Positions 17,091 to 26,353 of a stretch of 45,956 nt of DNA are shown piece after piece. Below the pieces are notes generated by a model that was not told the origin of the DNA, did not search any database, and saw only the letters and a program-made list of their open reading frames with translations. The first letter of the stretch is position 1, and every line of letters begins with the position of its first letter. Origin of the DNA: Clostridiales bacterium (lineage in GTDB: Bacteria > Bacillota > Clostridia > Christensenellales > Borkfalkiaceae); the NCBI GenBank assembly GCA_015055865.1, contig SVHK01000009.1, positions 1-45,956 of the forward strand, in the 5' to 3' direction. The position numbers and the translations under genes were made by a program.

Positions 17091-18896
17091 TTAAATATTC
17101 TCCTTGAAATGGGTTTTGATTTTTTCCGCAAGACTTTCCCCGATACCGTCCACTTGACAAAGCTCTTCTATGCTCGCATCCATTATTTTATCAATCGTAC
17201 CAAACTTTTCCATTAGCGCGATTTGCTTTTTCTTGCCCACACCGTCAATTTCTTGCAAGACTGAAGCCAAATTCCGTTTTGAATGCAAGTTTCTAAAATA
17301 GGTAATTGCGAAACGGTGCGCTTCATCACGAATCCGTTGCAAAGTTTTCAGCGCGTAATCGCGTTTATCAAGTTTAATGCTTTCCGCGCTAAAAAGCGTA
17401 AAAATCTCTTCTTCTCTTTCAGCAAGCGAAATTAAATCTATATCCGTTATTTTGTATTCGTCAAACACTTCCTTTATTGCGGAAAGCTGACCTTTACCAC
17501 CGTCAATTACGATTAAATCGGGCTTAGGAAAGCGTTCTTCTTCGCTATTTAGTTTTGCTAATCTCCGACGCATCATTTCTTGATGCGACGCGTAATCGTT
17601 CGCTCCTTCTACCGTCTTTATTTTAAATCGTCTATAACTCGTTTTATCTGCTTCGCCGTCGATAAACACAACCATCGAACCAACTTTATCCACACCCGAA
17701 ATATTTGAAATATCGTAACACTCCATACGCTTTGGATAACGGGAAAGGCTTAAAAGATTTTTCAATCTTTCGCAAGCGTTTTTCGTCATATCGTCTTTAT
17801 GCTTAATTTTATCAAGCGACTTCGTCAAATACTCCGTCGCGTTTTTTTGCGCCATTTCAAAAAGCTGAGCTTTCACGCCTTGCTTTGCAAAAATTATCTC
17901 CGTCTTTTTGGAATACGCGTCCCTAAAGAATTTCTCTAAAAGTTCCTTTTCGCAATATTCTTCGGTAATAATTTCGTCAGGCAATTCGTGGCTAGAATAG
18001 TATTGAATAATAAACGCCGTCAACGCGTCGGCGTCTGAAAGAGAAGCGTCTTCCAAAGCAAAACTGTTCCCCCCCTGCATAATTCCGCTTCGGGTTACGA
18101 GTACGTTGACCGCCGAATACAAATGATTCGTTTTTAAGGCGATAATATCCGCGTTTAACGCGCGATTGATTGCAGTTATCCGTTTTAATTTGAGTTTGGA
18201 TAACATATTCAATTTTTCGCGGTATTCCATTGCAAGTTCAAATTCTTCGTTTTGCGCAAATACGAACATTTTTTCACGGAGCAATTCTTCCGCTTCTTCG
18301 TAATTCCCGTCTAAAAACGATATCGCTTTTTTCACTCTTTCTTGATACTCCGCTTTATCGCACAATTTCGCGCAAGGGGCTAAACAACGCTTTAAATGAT
18401 AATCTAAACAAGGTTTTTTCGCCTTTTCGCCAATGACCGTTTGACAAAGCCGAACGTTATAGACGGAAGATAAAATATCTAAAACTTCTTTACAGCGTAC
18501 CCCACCCATAAACGGTCCGAAATATTTCCCGTCCTTTTTTATCTTTCTCGTAATAGAAATATGCGGAAATTCTTCCTTCGTGTGGACTTTGATATACGGA
18601 TAAGTTTTATCGTCTTTCAACAAAATATTGTATTTTGGCTTGTATTTTTTAATTAAATTATTTTCAAGCGCCAACGCGTCGATTTCCGTTTTCGTGATAA
18701 TATAATAAAAATCGTCGATATTTTCAACCATTGCGGAAACCTTACTGCTTTTTTGCGAACCGTGGAAATATTGCCGAACTCTATTTTTTAAAACGCGAGC
18801 TTTTCCGACGTAGATAACCACGCCGTCTTTATCAAGCATTATATATACCCCCGGATTATCGGGAAGTAATTTTAATTTTTCCTTAATTTGCCCCAT
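17091..18896 (-). CDS. uvrC: UvrABC system protein C
   Basis: An excision nuclease subunit of about 601 residues. It has an N-terminal GIY-YIG domain (GVYIM, then VIYVGKA), a UVR motif (about 200-235), a C-terminal RNase H-like endonuclease domain (YDISNISG, then DGGKGQL), and tandem HhH motifs at the end. The start was moved to ATG 18896. A promoter with its -10 at 18947-18952 would begin transcription near 18940, after the longer TTG start at 18941. An AAAGGAA site and the family N-terminus (xxIKEKLKLLPDNPG) also support 18896. Confidence 0.95.
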   Translation of the reverse strand: MGQIKEKLKLLPDNPGVYIMLDKDGVVIYVGKARVLKNRVRQYFHGSQKSSKVSAMVENIDDFYYIITKTEIDALALENNLIKKYKPKYNILLKDDKTYPYIKVHTKEEFPHISITRKIKKDGKYFGPFMGGVRCKEVLDILSSVYNVRLCQTVIGEKAKKPCLDYHLKRCLAPCAKLCDKAEYQERVKKAISFLDGNYEEAEELLREKMFVFAQNEEFELAMEYREKLNMLSKLKLKRITAINRALNADIIALKTNHLYSAVNVLVTRSGIMQGGNSFALEDASLSDADALTAFIIQYYSSHELPDEIITEEYCEKELLEKFFRDAYSKKTEIIFAKQGVKAQLFEMAQKNATEYLTKSLDKIKHKDDMTKNACERLKNLLSLSRYPKRMECYDISNISGVDKVGSMVVFIDGEADKTSYRRFKIKTVEGANDYASHQEMMRRRLAKLNSEEERFPKPDLIVIDGGKGQLSAIKEVFDEYKITDIDLISLAEREEEIFTLFSAESIKLDKRDYALKTLQRIRDEAHRFAITYFRNLHSKRNLASVLQEIDGVGKKKQIALMEKFGTIDKIMDASIEELCQVDGIGESLAEKIKTHFKENI

Positions 18897-18946
18897 ATTT
18901 CCTTTGAGTTTATCCATAGGATAAAAGCCGTAAAATTCCAAGTATT

Positions 18947-18975
18947 ATTATATACTAATTTGCGTAATTTTGCAA
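18947..18975 (-). promoter_or_regulatory. SigA-type promoter of the uvrC operon
   Basis: On minus, TTGCAA (18975-18970) and TATAAT (18952-18947) with a 17-bp spacer. It is the only strong promoter seen for the run of genes from uvrC to tex. Confidence 0.8.
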
Positions 18976-19069
18976 GGAAATAAAAGCAATTTTTCTTATT
19001 TTAAAACAAAAAGAAAGACCGTACCGGCTAAAAAAACCGCCACAGCCCTTTTATCTGAAAAAAATTTAT

Positions 19070-19408
19070 TTAACAACCTAAAAACTCTATCCCTTTTAAG
19101 ATGATATCGTTAACGGAATCGTTTGCCAAAGAATAAAAAATAATTTTACCCTGCCTTACGCTTTTTACCATTCCCGCGCTTTTTAGAAACCGTAATTGAT
19201 GAGATATAGTCGTTTGATTAATATCGAGTATCCTTGATAAATCGGTTACGCAAAGTTCGCTAATCGCCAACGCCGATAAAATTTTCACACGCGTATAATC
19301 GGCAAAAACAGAAAAGAAACAGACGATTCCTTCTAAAATTTCTCCTTGCGGTACGTAATCTTCTATTAATCCTTGCGTCCGTTTATCCAATAATAACATT
19401 TCCGACAT
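19070..19408 (-). CDS. ArsR/SmtB-family metal-responsive repressor
   Basis: A 112-residue winged-helix dimeric repressor. The helix-turn-helix spans about residues 50-85 (TDLSRILDINQTTISHQLRFL). The alpha-3 metal-site segment reads ELCVTDL, with one Cys where the classic sensors have CVC, and a second Cys is the last residue. It lies downstream of the copper ATPase on the same strand, with a 97-base gap, so it probably regulates that transporter or itself. A GGAGAAG site precedes the start. The metal specificity is not certain. Confidence 0.88.
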   Translation of the reverse strand: MSEMLLLDKRTQGLIEDYVPQGEILEGIVCFFSVFADYTRVKILSALAISELCVTDLSRILDINQTTISHQLRFLKSAGMVKSVRQGKIIFYSLANDSVNDIILKGIEFLGC

Positions 19409-19417
19409 AATTCTTCT

Positions 19418-19435
19418 CCCATATGCTTTATTGGG
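19418..19435. promoter_or_regulatory. Possible operator of the ArsR gene (imperfect dyad)
   Basis: CCCATATG and ATTGGG form an imperfect inverted repeat just before the arsR-type start codon, overlapping the leader. ArsR proteins commonly bind such dyads near their own promoter. Weak evidence; no clear -35 was found. Confidence 0.3.
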
Positions 19436-19505
19436 AATATGATAAACTATTTTCTATCGTCGTATTTTGGAAATTCTCGTCGTGAAAAAATTTATTTTGT
19501 CTTTT

Positions 19506-21932
19506 TTACGAAATCTTTTTTACTTCGTATCCCGCTTCGCTAATAACCGATTTAAACACGCTATCGTCTATCTCTTTTTCAAGCGTAACGACAGCCGATT
19601 TTTTCTTCAAATTCACTTCTACCGTTCCCACGCCTTCAATCCCTTGCAAAGCTTTCGTAACGTGCGCTACGCAATGAGAACACATCATTCCTTCGATTTT
19701 TAACGTTTTTTTATTTTCTTTCATAGTCTCCGTTTCCTTTTCTTTGTTTTTTCCAAATCTCGTCAACCGTAAAGCATTCGACACGACGAATAGTGAACTC
19801 AAACTCATACACCCTGCCGCAATCATAGGATTGAGCGTCAAACCAATAAACGCGAACGCGCCCCCAGCGACGGGTATCGCAACGCAATTATAAAAGAACG
19901 CCCAAAACAAATTTTGTTTGATGTTCCTGACCGTTGCTTTACTCAAATCAATCATCGTAGAAACGCCTTTTAAATCCCCGCTAACCAACACGACGTCCGC
20001 GCTCTCGATAGCAATATCCGTACCCGTCCCTATCGCAATGCCCACGTCCGCCCTTTTAAGCGCAGGACTGTCGTTAATCCCGTCGCCGACGAACGCGACG
20101 CATTTCCCGTTAGCGCGTACCTTTTCAACGCAGTCTGCTTTATCTTTGGGCAACGACTCCGCAAATACTTGGTTTATACCCACCTTTTTAGCGATTGCTT
20201 GCGCGACGTTTTTTATATCGCCTGTAACCATCGCCAAATCAACCTTGCGTTTTTTCAACTCTACGACGGCTAATTCGCTCGTTTCTTTTAAAGTATCCGC
20301 CAACGCAAATACCGCAACAAGCGTGTTTTTATCAGTTAAAAACACCACCGTTTTACCCTGCTCCGAGTATCTTTCTTCAATATTTTTCACTTGTTCTGCG
20401 TATTCAAAAGGCAAATTTTTACGGTTACCGAGCGAATATTCACACCCGTTTACTTTCGCCCTTGCGCCTTTACCCGTTTCATACGAATATTCTTCCACTA
20501 GTCCGCTTTGAACCGCGCCGTTTTCTAAAGCGTATCGTTTTATACATTCGGCTATCGGGTGATTGGATTGACTTTCTATTAAATATGCGACCGTCAAAGA
20601 TTCTTGTTTGTCCTTAAAACACTCAAAATCGGTTACTTTCGGCGCGCCGACCGTTAAGGTAGCCGTTTTATCAAGGAGCGCGAAATTTATATCTTTTGCT
20701 TTTTGTAAAACTTCAGCGTCTTTAAATAAAACTCCCAACGCCATACCCCGTCCCATTGACGCCATAACCGCTACGGGCGTAGCCAATCCCAACGAACAAG
20801 GGCAGGAAATTACGAGCACGCTAATGGCGTAATTTGCCGACGTAGAAACGTTATTCGTTGCTATCAACCAACTAAAAAAAGTAATTATAGATAATACTAC
20901 GACGATGGGAACGAAAACGCCTGCAATTTTATCGGCTAATTTTTGAATAGTCGCTTTACTTGCCCCAGCGTCTTTTACCATTTTTACAATTTGCGAAAGC
21001 GTCGTATCGTTGCCGACCTTTTCCGCCTGTACCTGTAAATATCCGCTTTTCACGATATCTGCGCCCGTTACAAAATCCCCTTCACTCACTTCAATCGGCA
21101 TACTCTCGCCCGTAATCGCAGCGCGGTCGATAAACCCGTTACCGCGGACTATCTTCCCGTCAACGGGAACGTAATCCCCTTGTTTTACGGCTAAAATATC
21201 TCCAATACAAATATCGGCAAAAGGTATATTTTTCTCGATTCCGTCCCGAATAAGCGTTACCGTATTCGGCATTAATTTAATGAGTTTTTCAACTTCGTCG
21301 CCCGTCTTTCTTTTTGATTTTTCTTCTAACCATTTACCAAGCGTTACGAGCGTCAAAATCATTCCCGCCGATTCGTAAAACAAATGCGCGCCGTGATGAT
21401 TATGCGTACCCAAAAATGCCAATACCGTTAAAACCAAGCTATATAAATACGAAACGGACGCCCCCATTGCTACGAGCGTATCCATATTGGGCGTTCCTTT
21501 CAACACGGCTTTTACGCCTACGGAAAAGAATTTGAAATTAATCGCAATAATAACCGCGGATAATGCCGCCTGTAAAACGTAATTGACTAAAATATTGGGC
21601 AACGGCAACGCAAGCATTCCGCCCATCGACAAATATACGAGCGGTAATAAGAACGCCAAGGAAATAAAAAATCTTTTCTTAAGCGTATTTTGCTCCGGTT
21701 CACGGCTTTTTAAAGCGTCGTTATCAAACGGTTTTATCCCGTAACCGAGCGAAACCACCGTTTCCATTATGCCATCACTATTTAATTTTTCATCGTCGTA
21801 GTCTACGGTCATACTTTCGCCCATTAAAGACACTTCTGCTTTTAATACGCCGTCGAGCTTACAAACCCGTTTTTCTATCCCCGACGAACACGCCGAGCAA
21901 GTCATTCCCGTTATCGTAAATTTTTCTTTCAT
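19506..21932 (-). CDS. copA: Copper-exporting P1B-1-type ATPase with N- and C-terminal HMA domains
   Basis: An 808-residue membrane ATPase for Cu(I) export. The N-terminal HMA domain has GMTCSAC (9-15). Eight membrane helices include the CPC motif of TM6 (SCPCSLG), the TM7 motif N..YN and MSLSS in TM8, which define Cu(I) specificity. TGES, the HP motif (SNHPIAE) and GDGIND are intact. The phosphorylation loop is unusual: DKTAT (Asp421, Ala424) instead of DKTGT. A second HMA domain with GMMCSHC is fused at the C-terminus (about 740-808), where other species use a separate CopZ chaperone. It has its own promoter and is followed by an ArsR gene. Confidence 0.94.
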   Translation of the reverse strand: MKEKFTITGMTCSACSSGIEKRVCKLDGVLKAEVSLMGESMTVDYDDEKLNSDGIMETVVSLGYGIKPFDNDALKSREPEQNTLKKRFFISLAFLLPLVYLSMGGMLALPLPNILVNYVLQAALSAVIIAINFKFFSVGVKAVLKGTPNMDTLVAMGASVSYLYSLVLTVLAFLGTHNHHGAHLFYESAGMILTLVTLGKWLEEKSKRKTGDEVEKLIKLMPNTVTLIRDGIEKNIPFADICIGDILAVKQGDYVPVDGKIVRGNGFIDRAAITGESMPIEVSEGDFVTGADIVKSGYLQVQAEKVGNDTTLSQIVKMVKDAGASKATIQKLADKIAGVFVPIVVVLSIITFFSWLIATNNVSTSANYAISVLVISCPCSLGLATPVAVMASMGRGMALGVLFKDAEVLQKAKDINFALLDKTATLTVGAPKVTDFECFKDKQESLTVAYLIESQSNHPIAECIKRYALENGAVQSGLVEEYSYETGKGARAKVNGCEYSLGNRKNLPFEYAEQVKNIEERYSEQGKTVVFLTDKNTLVAVFALADTLKETSELAVVELKKRKVDLAMVTGDIKNVAQAIAKKVGINQVFAESLPKDKADCVEKVRANGKCVAFVGDGINDSPALKRADVGIAIGTGTDIAIESADVVLVSGDLKGVSTMIDLSKATVRNIKQNLFWAFFYNCVAIPVAGGAFAFIGLTLNPMIAAGCMSLSSLFVVSNALRLTRFGKNKEKETETMKENKKTLKIEGMMCSHCVAHVTKALQGIEGVGTVEVNLKKKSAVVTLEKEIDDSVFKSVISEAGYEVKKIS

Positions 21933-21966
21933 TTCCGTTTACCTTTTATTTATTTATTCAAGAAAT

Positions 21967-21994
21967 ATTATACCACGTTATAAAAAAAAGTCAA
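21967..21994 (-). promoter_or_regulatory. SigA-type promoter of the copper ATPase gene
   Basis: On minus, TTGACT (21994-21989) and TATAAT (21972-21967) with a 16-bp spacer. I saw no obvious CsoR or CopY operator around it. Confidence 0.75.
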
Positions 21995-22025
21995 GTATTA
22001 AATTTTATAAAATTAAATACGTACG

Positions 22026-22056
22026 ACAAAAAGGCGGGAGCGTTACGCTACCCGCC
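22026..22056 (-). terminator. Intrinsic terminator after rpmF
   Basis: A long GC-rich hairpin (GGCGGG/CCCGCC outer stem with an inner AGCGT/ACGCT stem) followed by five T on minus. Confidence 0.9.
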
Positions 22057-22079
22057 CGTATTAAGGACGAAATGAAAAT

Positions 22080-22271
22080 TTAGTTGTTCTTTTCTTCTTT
22101 TTGAGCTACTACTTCTTTGCCGTCGTAGAAACCACAGCTCTTGCAAACTCTGTGCGCTTCCGTCAATTCGTGGCAATGAGGACATTCAACGAGCGTAGCC
22201 GCCGTTGCTTTGTAGTTTGCAAATCTCTTATTCGTTCTGCTTTTAGATTGTTTACTCTTAGGTACTGCCAT
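22080..22271 (-). CDS. rpmF: 50S ribosomal protein L32
   Basis: A 63-residue ribosomal protein. The N-terminus MAVPKSKQSKSR is the L32 hallmark. Two CxxC-type pairs (Cys30/Cys33 and Cys43/Cys46) form the zinc ribbon, so this is the zinc-binding form. It follows the DUF177 gene by 24 bases, the widely conserved yceD-rpmF order, and is closed by a strong terminator. GAGGTG precedes the start. Confidence 0.97.
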   Translation of the reverse strand: MAVPKSKQSKSRTNKRFANYKATAATLVECPHCHELTEAHRVCKSCGFYDGKEVVAQKEEKNN

Positions 22272-22295
22272 ATTTACACCTCACGTTTTTTTCTT

Positions 22296-22721
22296 TCAAT
22301 TTTTAGGTTGATTTTCATTAGAATATCGAATACCTTCACAATTCTCGTCGCACAATAACAAAAACGGCATACACGCCATTACCGCGTCTTCAAGCGCTTC
22401 TGTTAAATCAATTTTACCGCCTGAATAGGAATAATCTTCCGCGTCCTTTCTCGGCTCGAAATAAGCGTCTAATTCGCCTTTCACGTTCATAGACGTTTCT
22501 TTTAAACATCTTGAACATTGTCCAGAAAGTTCAAAGGAAATTTCTCCGCGAAGCTCCAACGAATCGTCTTCAAACAACTCGTAATCCGCTCTCACTTTAA
22601 CAGGCGAAGAAAATTTCACAAAAGGAATATTAATCAATTTTTCGTCCGCATCGTATTCGAAAACGAGTTCGCCCGAATACTTCTTTTGCACGTTAAGTTT
22701 TCTTATATCGATAATCATCAT
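22296..22721 (-). CDS. YceD/DUF177 family protein
   Basis: A 141-residue DUF177 protein. The conserved core CSRCL(K) (Cys70 and Cys73) and a C-terminal CDENC pair are visible. In E. coli and plants, this family has been linked to 23S rRNA accumulation, and it is nearly always next to rpmF. It is the first gene of the yceD-rpmF operon, with a promoter at 22737-22765. The start may be the first or second of two adjacent ATG codons. Confidence 0.9.
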   Translation of the reverse strand: MMIIDIRKLNVQKKYSGELVFEYDADEKLINIPFVKFSSPVKVRADYELFEDDSLELRGEISFELSGQCSRCLKETSMNVKGELDAYFEPRKDAEDYSYSGGKIDLTEALEDAVMACMPFLLLCDENCEGIRYSNENQPKN

Positions 22722-22736
22722 AAAACCGACTTTACA

Positions 22737-22765
22737 AGTATATTATATTTCAAAAACTTTGTCAA
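22737..22765 (-). promoter_or_regulatory. SigA-type promoter of the yceD-rpmF operon
   Basis: On minus, TTGACA (22765-22760) and TATACT (22742-22737) with a 17-bp spacer, a near-consensus promoter for a ribosomal protein operon. Confidence 0.85.
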
Positions 22766-22840
22766 CTTTTTTCCGTTGAATTTTTTAATTTTTTTCAACT
22801 ATTTCTATCAATTACCAACTCCAAAAGTTTTTAAAAGGAA

Positions 22841-24034
22841 TTAAAGCAATTCAACCGTTTCTCTTGCAATCACCAATTCTTCGTTGGTAGGAATAATCAA
22901 AACCTTAACTTTGGAATTCTTACCCGAAATATCGCGAATTTCGCCGTTGTTCTTTTCTTCGTTCTTTTCTTCGTCAATTTCTACGCCCAAATACTCCATA
23001 TTCTCGCAAATCGATTTACGAACAAAATTATTATTTTCGCCTACTCCGGCAGTAAATACGATACAATCCACGCCGTTCATCGCAGCAGCGTATGCGCCAA
23101 CGTATTTCTTACAACAATAGCCGAACATATCAAGCGCCAATTTTGCTCTCTTATCGCCTTGTTCACTTGCAGAAGTCAAATCCCTAAAGTCGCTCGAAAC
23201 GCCCGAAACGCCAAGCATTCCGCTCTTTTTATTGAGATAATTCAAAACTTCGGAAATGCTCATTCCTTCTTTCTTCGCAAGATATTCAGCCGCCGCAAAA
23301 TCAATATCGCCACTACGCGTACCCATCGGAACGCCGGCTAAAGGAGTAAAGCCCATCGAAGTATCTACGCATTTGCCACCGTCAACCGCAGTAATAGAAG
23401 AGCCGTTACCAAGATGGCAAGTAACTATTTTAAGTTCTTCGGGCTTTTTATTGAGATACTTCGCCGCTTCTTGAGAAACGAACTTATGACTCGTACCGTG
23501 CGCGCCGTATCTTCTAATCTTATATTTCTCATAGTGCTCGTAATCAATGGCGTACATATACGCGTATTCAGGCATCGTGAAATGGAAACCCGTATCGAAT
23601 ACAAGCCCCATCGGAGTATTCGGCATTGCCACGCGACAAGCGTTGACGCCGATAATCGACGCAGGGTTATGCAAGGGCGCAAGGTCTTTGATTTCTTCCA
23701 TTAACGCCATCGTTTCGTCCGTAACGAGCACGGGTTTTTTAAACGCTTCGCCCGATGCAACGACTCTATGCCCCACCGCATCGATTTCTTCCATTGAAGA
23801 AATTACGCCAACATCTTTATCCGTCAAGGCCTTTAACACGAGCGCAACCGCTACGTTATGGTCGGGCATTGGCGTTTCAACGATAGTTTCTTTACCGTTT
23901 GCTTTATGAATAAGCCTAGACCCATCGATGCCGATACGTTCGCAGTTACCTTTTGCCAGAACGTTCTCCGTTTCCATATCAATAAGCTGATATTTAAGAG
24001 ACGAACTTCCCGAATTAATAACCAAAACTTTCAT
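22841..24034 (-). CDS. ackA: Acetate kinase
   Basis: A 397-residue ASKHA-fold kinase that makes ATP and acetate from acetyl phosphate. The N-terminal NSGSSSLKYQL motif, the HLGNGSS phosphate motif and the later GENN segment are all seen. The length is typical. It follows pta by 11 bases, so the two form the standard pta-ackA fermentation operon. A GAGGG site precedes the start. It could also serve acyl phosphates made by PduL of the microcompartment operon, by inference. Confidence 0.97.
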   Translation of the reverse strand: MKVLVINSGSSSLKYQLIDMETENVLAKGNCERIGIDGSRLIHKANGKETIVETPMPDHNVAVALVLKALTDKDVGVISSMEEIDAVGHRVVASGEAFKKPVLVTDETMALMEEIKDLAPLHNPASIIGVNACRVAMPNTPMGLVFDTGFHFTMPEYAYMYAIDYEHYEKYKIRRYGAHGTSHKFVSQEAAKYLNKKPEELKIVTCHLGNGSSITAVDGGKCVDTSMGFTPLAGVPMGTRSGDIDFAAAEYLAKKEGMSISEVLNYLNKKSGMLGVSGVSSDFRDLTSASEQGDKRAKLALDMFGYCCKKYVGAYAAAMNGVDCIVFTAGVGENNNFVRKSICENMEYLGVEIDEEKNEEKNNGEIRDISGKNSKVKVLIIPTNEELVIARETVELL

Positions 24035-24045
24035 TTATATTTCCC

Positions 24046-25056
24046 TCACTCAGCCTGCAACGCCGTAACTGCAACCGTCGCAATAATGTCTTCTACGTTA
24101 CAACCGCGCGACAAGTCGTTCAAAGGTCTTGCAAAGCCTTGACAAATAGGTCCGATCGCCATATAGTTACCAAAGCGTTGCGCAATTTTATAACCAATGT
24201 TACCAGCGTTAATATTGGGGAACACGAATACGTTCGCCTTGCCGGCAACGGACGAATCAGGCGCTTTTAACAAACCGACTTCAGGCGCAACCGCCGCGTC
24301 GAATTGGAATTCGCCGTCAAGCGCCAAATCGGGTGCCATTGCTTTTGCAATAGCCGTTGCTTCTTGCATTTTCGGTACGGATTTAAAGAATTTATCGTCG
24401 TTACCGCTACCTTTCGTAGAGAAAGAAAGCATCGCAACTCTCGGTTCAATACCTGCAATCGCTTTTGCAGTTTTCGCTGAAGAAACCGCGATATCTGCAA
24501 GTTGTTGTGCGTCGGGTTCGATATTAATCGCACAATCCGCGAATACCGCTACGCCATCGGGGTTATAGGTATGTTCAACGCCTTCGGGCGCAATCATAAT
24601 AAAACAGCTCGAAACGGTTTTAATTCCGGGCGCGGTTTTAACCACTTGCAAACCAGGACGAAGCGTATTAGCTGTCGAATGACAAGCGCCTGAAACGTAA
24701 CCGTCTACGTCGCCTGCTTTGAGCATTAACGCACCGAACATCGTTCTATCCTTCGCTTGCTTCAACGCTTCTTCTTCCGTCATACCCTTAGCCTTTCTCT
24801 CTTGATATAAAATCTCGGCATACGTAGAAAGTTTATCCGATGTAAGGGGGTCGACTAACGTAATACCCGTAATATCCACGTCGGGAGCAACGCGCTTACA
24901 TTCTTCTTCGTTACCGATAAGCACGATTTTTGCAATCCCTTCTTTCGTAATCGTCGCGGCAGCCTCGATTACTCGTTTATCTTCACCTTCGCAAAGAACG
25001 ATTGTCTTTTTAAGCGATTTTGCTTTTAATTTTATTTCTTCTAAAACATTCTTCAT
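24046..25056 (-). CDS. pta: Phosphate acetyltransferase
   Basis: A 336-residue short-form phosphotransacetylase that interconverts acetyl-CoA and acetyl phosphate. It has the PTA_PTB domain throughout, with CEGEDKRV near the N-terminus and a NPDGVAVFADCAIN segment typical of Pta. It has its own promoter (25144-25172), divergent from tmcAL. A second, unrelated phosphotransacylase (PduL) is encoded at 44907-45560. Confidence 0.97.
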   Translation of the reverse strand: MKNVLEEIKLKAKSLKKTIVLCEGEDKRVIEAAATITKEGIAKIVLIGNEEECKRVAPDVDITGITLVDPLTSDKLSTYAEILYQERKAKGMTEEEALKQAKDRTMFGALMLKAGDVDGYVSGACHSTANTLRPGLQVVKTAPGIKTVSSCFIMIAPEGVEHTYNPDGVAVFADCAINIEPDAQQLADIAVSSAKTAKAIAGIEPRVAMLSFSTKGSGNDDKFFKSVPKMQEATAIAKAMAPDLALDGEFQFDAAVAPEVGLLKAPDSSVAGKANVFVFPNINAGNIGYKIAQRFGNYMAIGPICQGFARPLNDLSRGCNVEDIIATVAVTALQAE

Positions 25057-25075
25057 AAAACAACTCCTGAAACGC

Positions 25076-25104
25076 TTTATTTATTCATGATTTTATTGTA
25101 TAAT
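25076..25104 (+). promoter_or_regulatory. Probable promoter of tmcAL
   Basis: TATAAT at 25099-25104 with a weak TTTATT at 25076-25081 and a 17-bp spacer. A GGAAAC/GTTTCC inverted repeat (25106-25111 and 25124-25129) lies directly downstream and may form a leader hairpin. Confidence 0.5.
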
Positions 25105-25143
25105 AGGAAACGGAAGACAAAAGTTTCCAATTTTAACGATTCT

Positions 25144-25172
25144 ATTATACCACACATTTTTTTTAATGTAAA
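25144..25172 (-). promoter_or_regulatory. SigA-type promoter of pta-ackA
   Basis: On minus, TTTACA (25172-25167) and TATAAT (25149-25144) with a 17-bp spacer. It fires away from tmcAL. Confidence 0.8.
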
Positions 25173-25190
25173 GGAAAACAAAAAGAAAAG

Positions 25191-26345
25191 ATGAAAATTT
25201 GCGCAATTATTTGTGAATACAATCCCTTTCACAACGGTCATTTATATCATATCCAAACCGCCAAAAAATTATCAGGGGCGGATAAAATCCTTTGCGTAAT
25301 GAGTGGAAACTTCGTTCAGCGTGGCGAAGGCGCGATTCTCGAAAAACGTATTCGCGCCAAACACGCCGTCTTAGCGGGCGCAGACGCCGTTTTAGAACTT
25401 CCTTCTATTTTTGCCACTTCCAACGCTGAATTATTCGCTAAAGGCGCAATTAAACTTATTTCCGCTATTCCAAACGTAACCACTCTTTGTTTTGGTTCAG
25501 AAAACGCCGAAACAAACAAATTTTTAATGTCGGCACAACTTTTAAACGACGAACCGCAAGACGTTTCAGACGAAATTAAACGCCTTTTGTCCACCGGTAT
25601 CGGGTATGCGAAAGCGCGCGCAAACGCTTATTCAAAGTATATCCCAAACCATTTTTTATTAAAACCTAATAATCTTTTAGGGCTTGAATATACGCGCGCA
25701 CTTCTAAAATCAAACTCAAAAATTGAAATTTTACCGATAGTTAGACAAGGCAACGATTATTTGGATACTTCCTTAACCGAAAACTTTTCATCCGCTACGG
25801 CAATTAGAGAAGTTATCAAGCAAGACAAAACGGAAAAGCTCTCTTCAAACGTCCCCGAATTTACGCTTAATGATATAAAAAAGGCAAAAATTCCCGATTT
25901 ATTATCGCTTGAAAAACTCGCCGTTTTAACCAAATCCAAACAAGAAATCGCAAGAGTATGCGACTGCAGTGAAGGGCTTGAGAACGCCTTTAAACAAGTC
26001 GCCGAAAACAATCTTTCCGATTTCGAAAAAGAACTTACTTCCCCTAGATACACTTCCGCGCGAATCCGTAGAATAGCCTTACAAACCTTACTTGGCATAG
26101 AAGAAACGTTCATTCGCTCCGCGCTCGGCTCTCCTTTATATTTACGCGTCCTTGCCGTTAATAAATCAGACGAAGAAATTTTATCTTTATTAGGTCAATC
26201 GTCTTATCCTTTACTCGTAAAAAATTCCGACGCTAAAAAATTAAAGAACGTCGCGAAAGAAGTTTTTGAAAAAGAAGAATTTTGCGATAGAATCTACGCT
26301 ATCGCAAGCGGTAATTCTCCTTTATATCACAATCCACTCGTATAA
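25191..26345 (+). CDS. tmcAL: tRNA(Met) cytidine acetate ligase TmcAL
   Basis: A 384-residue nucleotidyltransferase-fold protein (old name YlbM). The N-terminal EYNPFHNGH segment holds the HxGH-type nucleotide motif. TmcAL uses ATP and acetate to form N4-acetylcytidine at the wobble base of elongator tRNA-Met in Firmicutes. The neighbouring pta-ackA operon, reading away, makes acetate. The length fits. The ribosome-binding site is weak (AAAGAAAAG). Confidence 0.93.
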   Translation: MKICAIICEYNPFHNGHLYHIQTAKKLSGADKILCVMSGNFVQRGEGAILEKRIRAKHAVLAGADAVLELPSIFATSNAELFAKGAIKLISAIPNVTTLCFGSENAETNKFLMSAQLLNDEPQDVSDEIKRLLSTGIGYAKARANAYSKYIPNHFLLKPNNLLGLEYTRALLKSNSKIEILPIVRQGNDYLDTSLTENFSSATAIREVIKQDKTEKLSSNVPEFTLNDIKKAKIPDLLSLEKLAVLTKSKQEIARVCDCSEGLENAFKQVAENNLSDFEKELTSPRYTSARIRRIALQTLLGIEETFIRSALGSPLYLRVLAVNKSDEEILSLLGQSSYPLLVKNSDAKKLKNVAKEVFEKEEFCDRIYAIASGNSPLYHNPLV

Positions 26346-26353
26346 AGAAACAC

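Noticed and set aside
18897-18941. TTG start of uvrC at 18941
   Set aside because: The promoter -10 at 18947-18952 puts the transcript start at or after this codon, and the family N-terminus fits 18896.
22766-22800. AT-rich inverted repeat (GTTGAA/TTCAAC) after ackA as a terminator
   Set aside because: The stem is mostly A/T, and the repeat lies next to the yceD promoter without a clear T-run, so it was not called.
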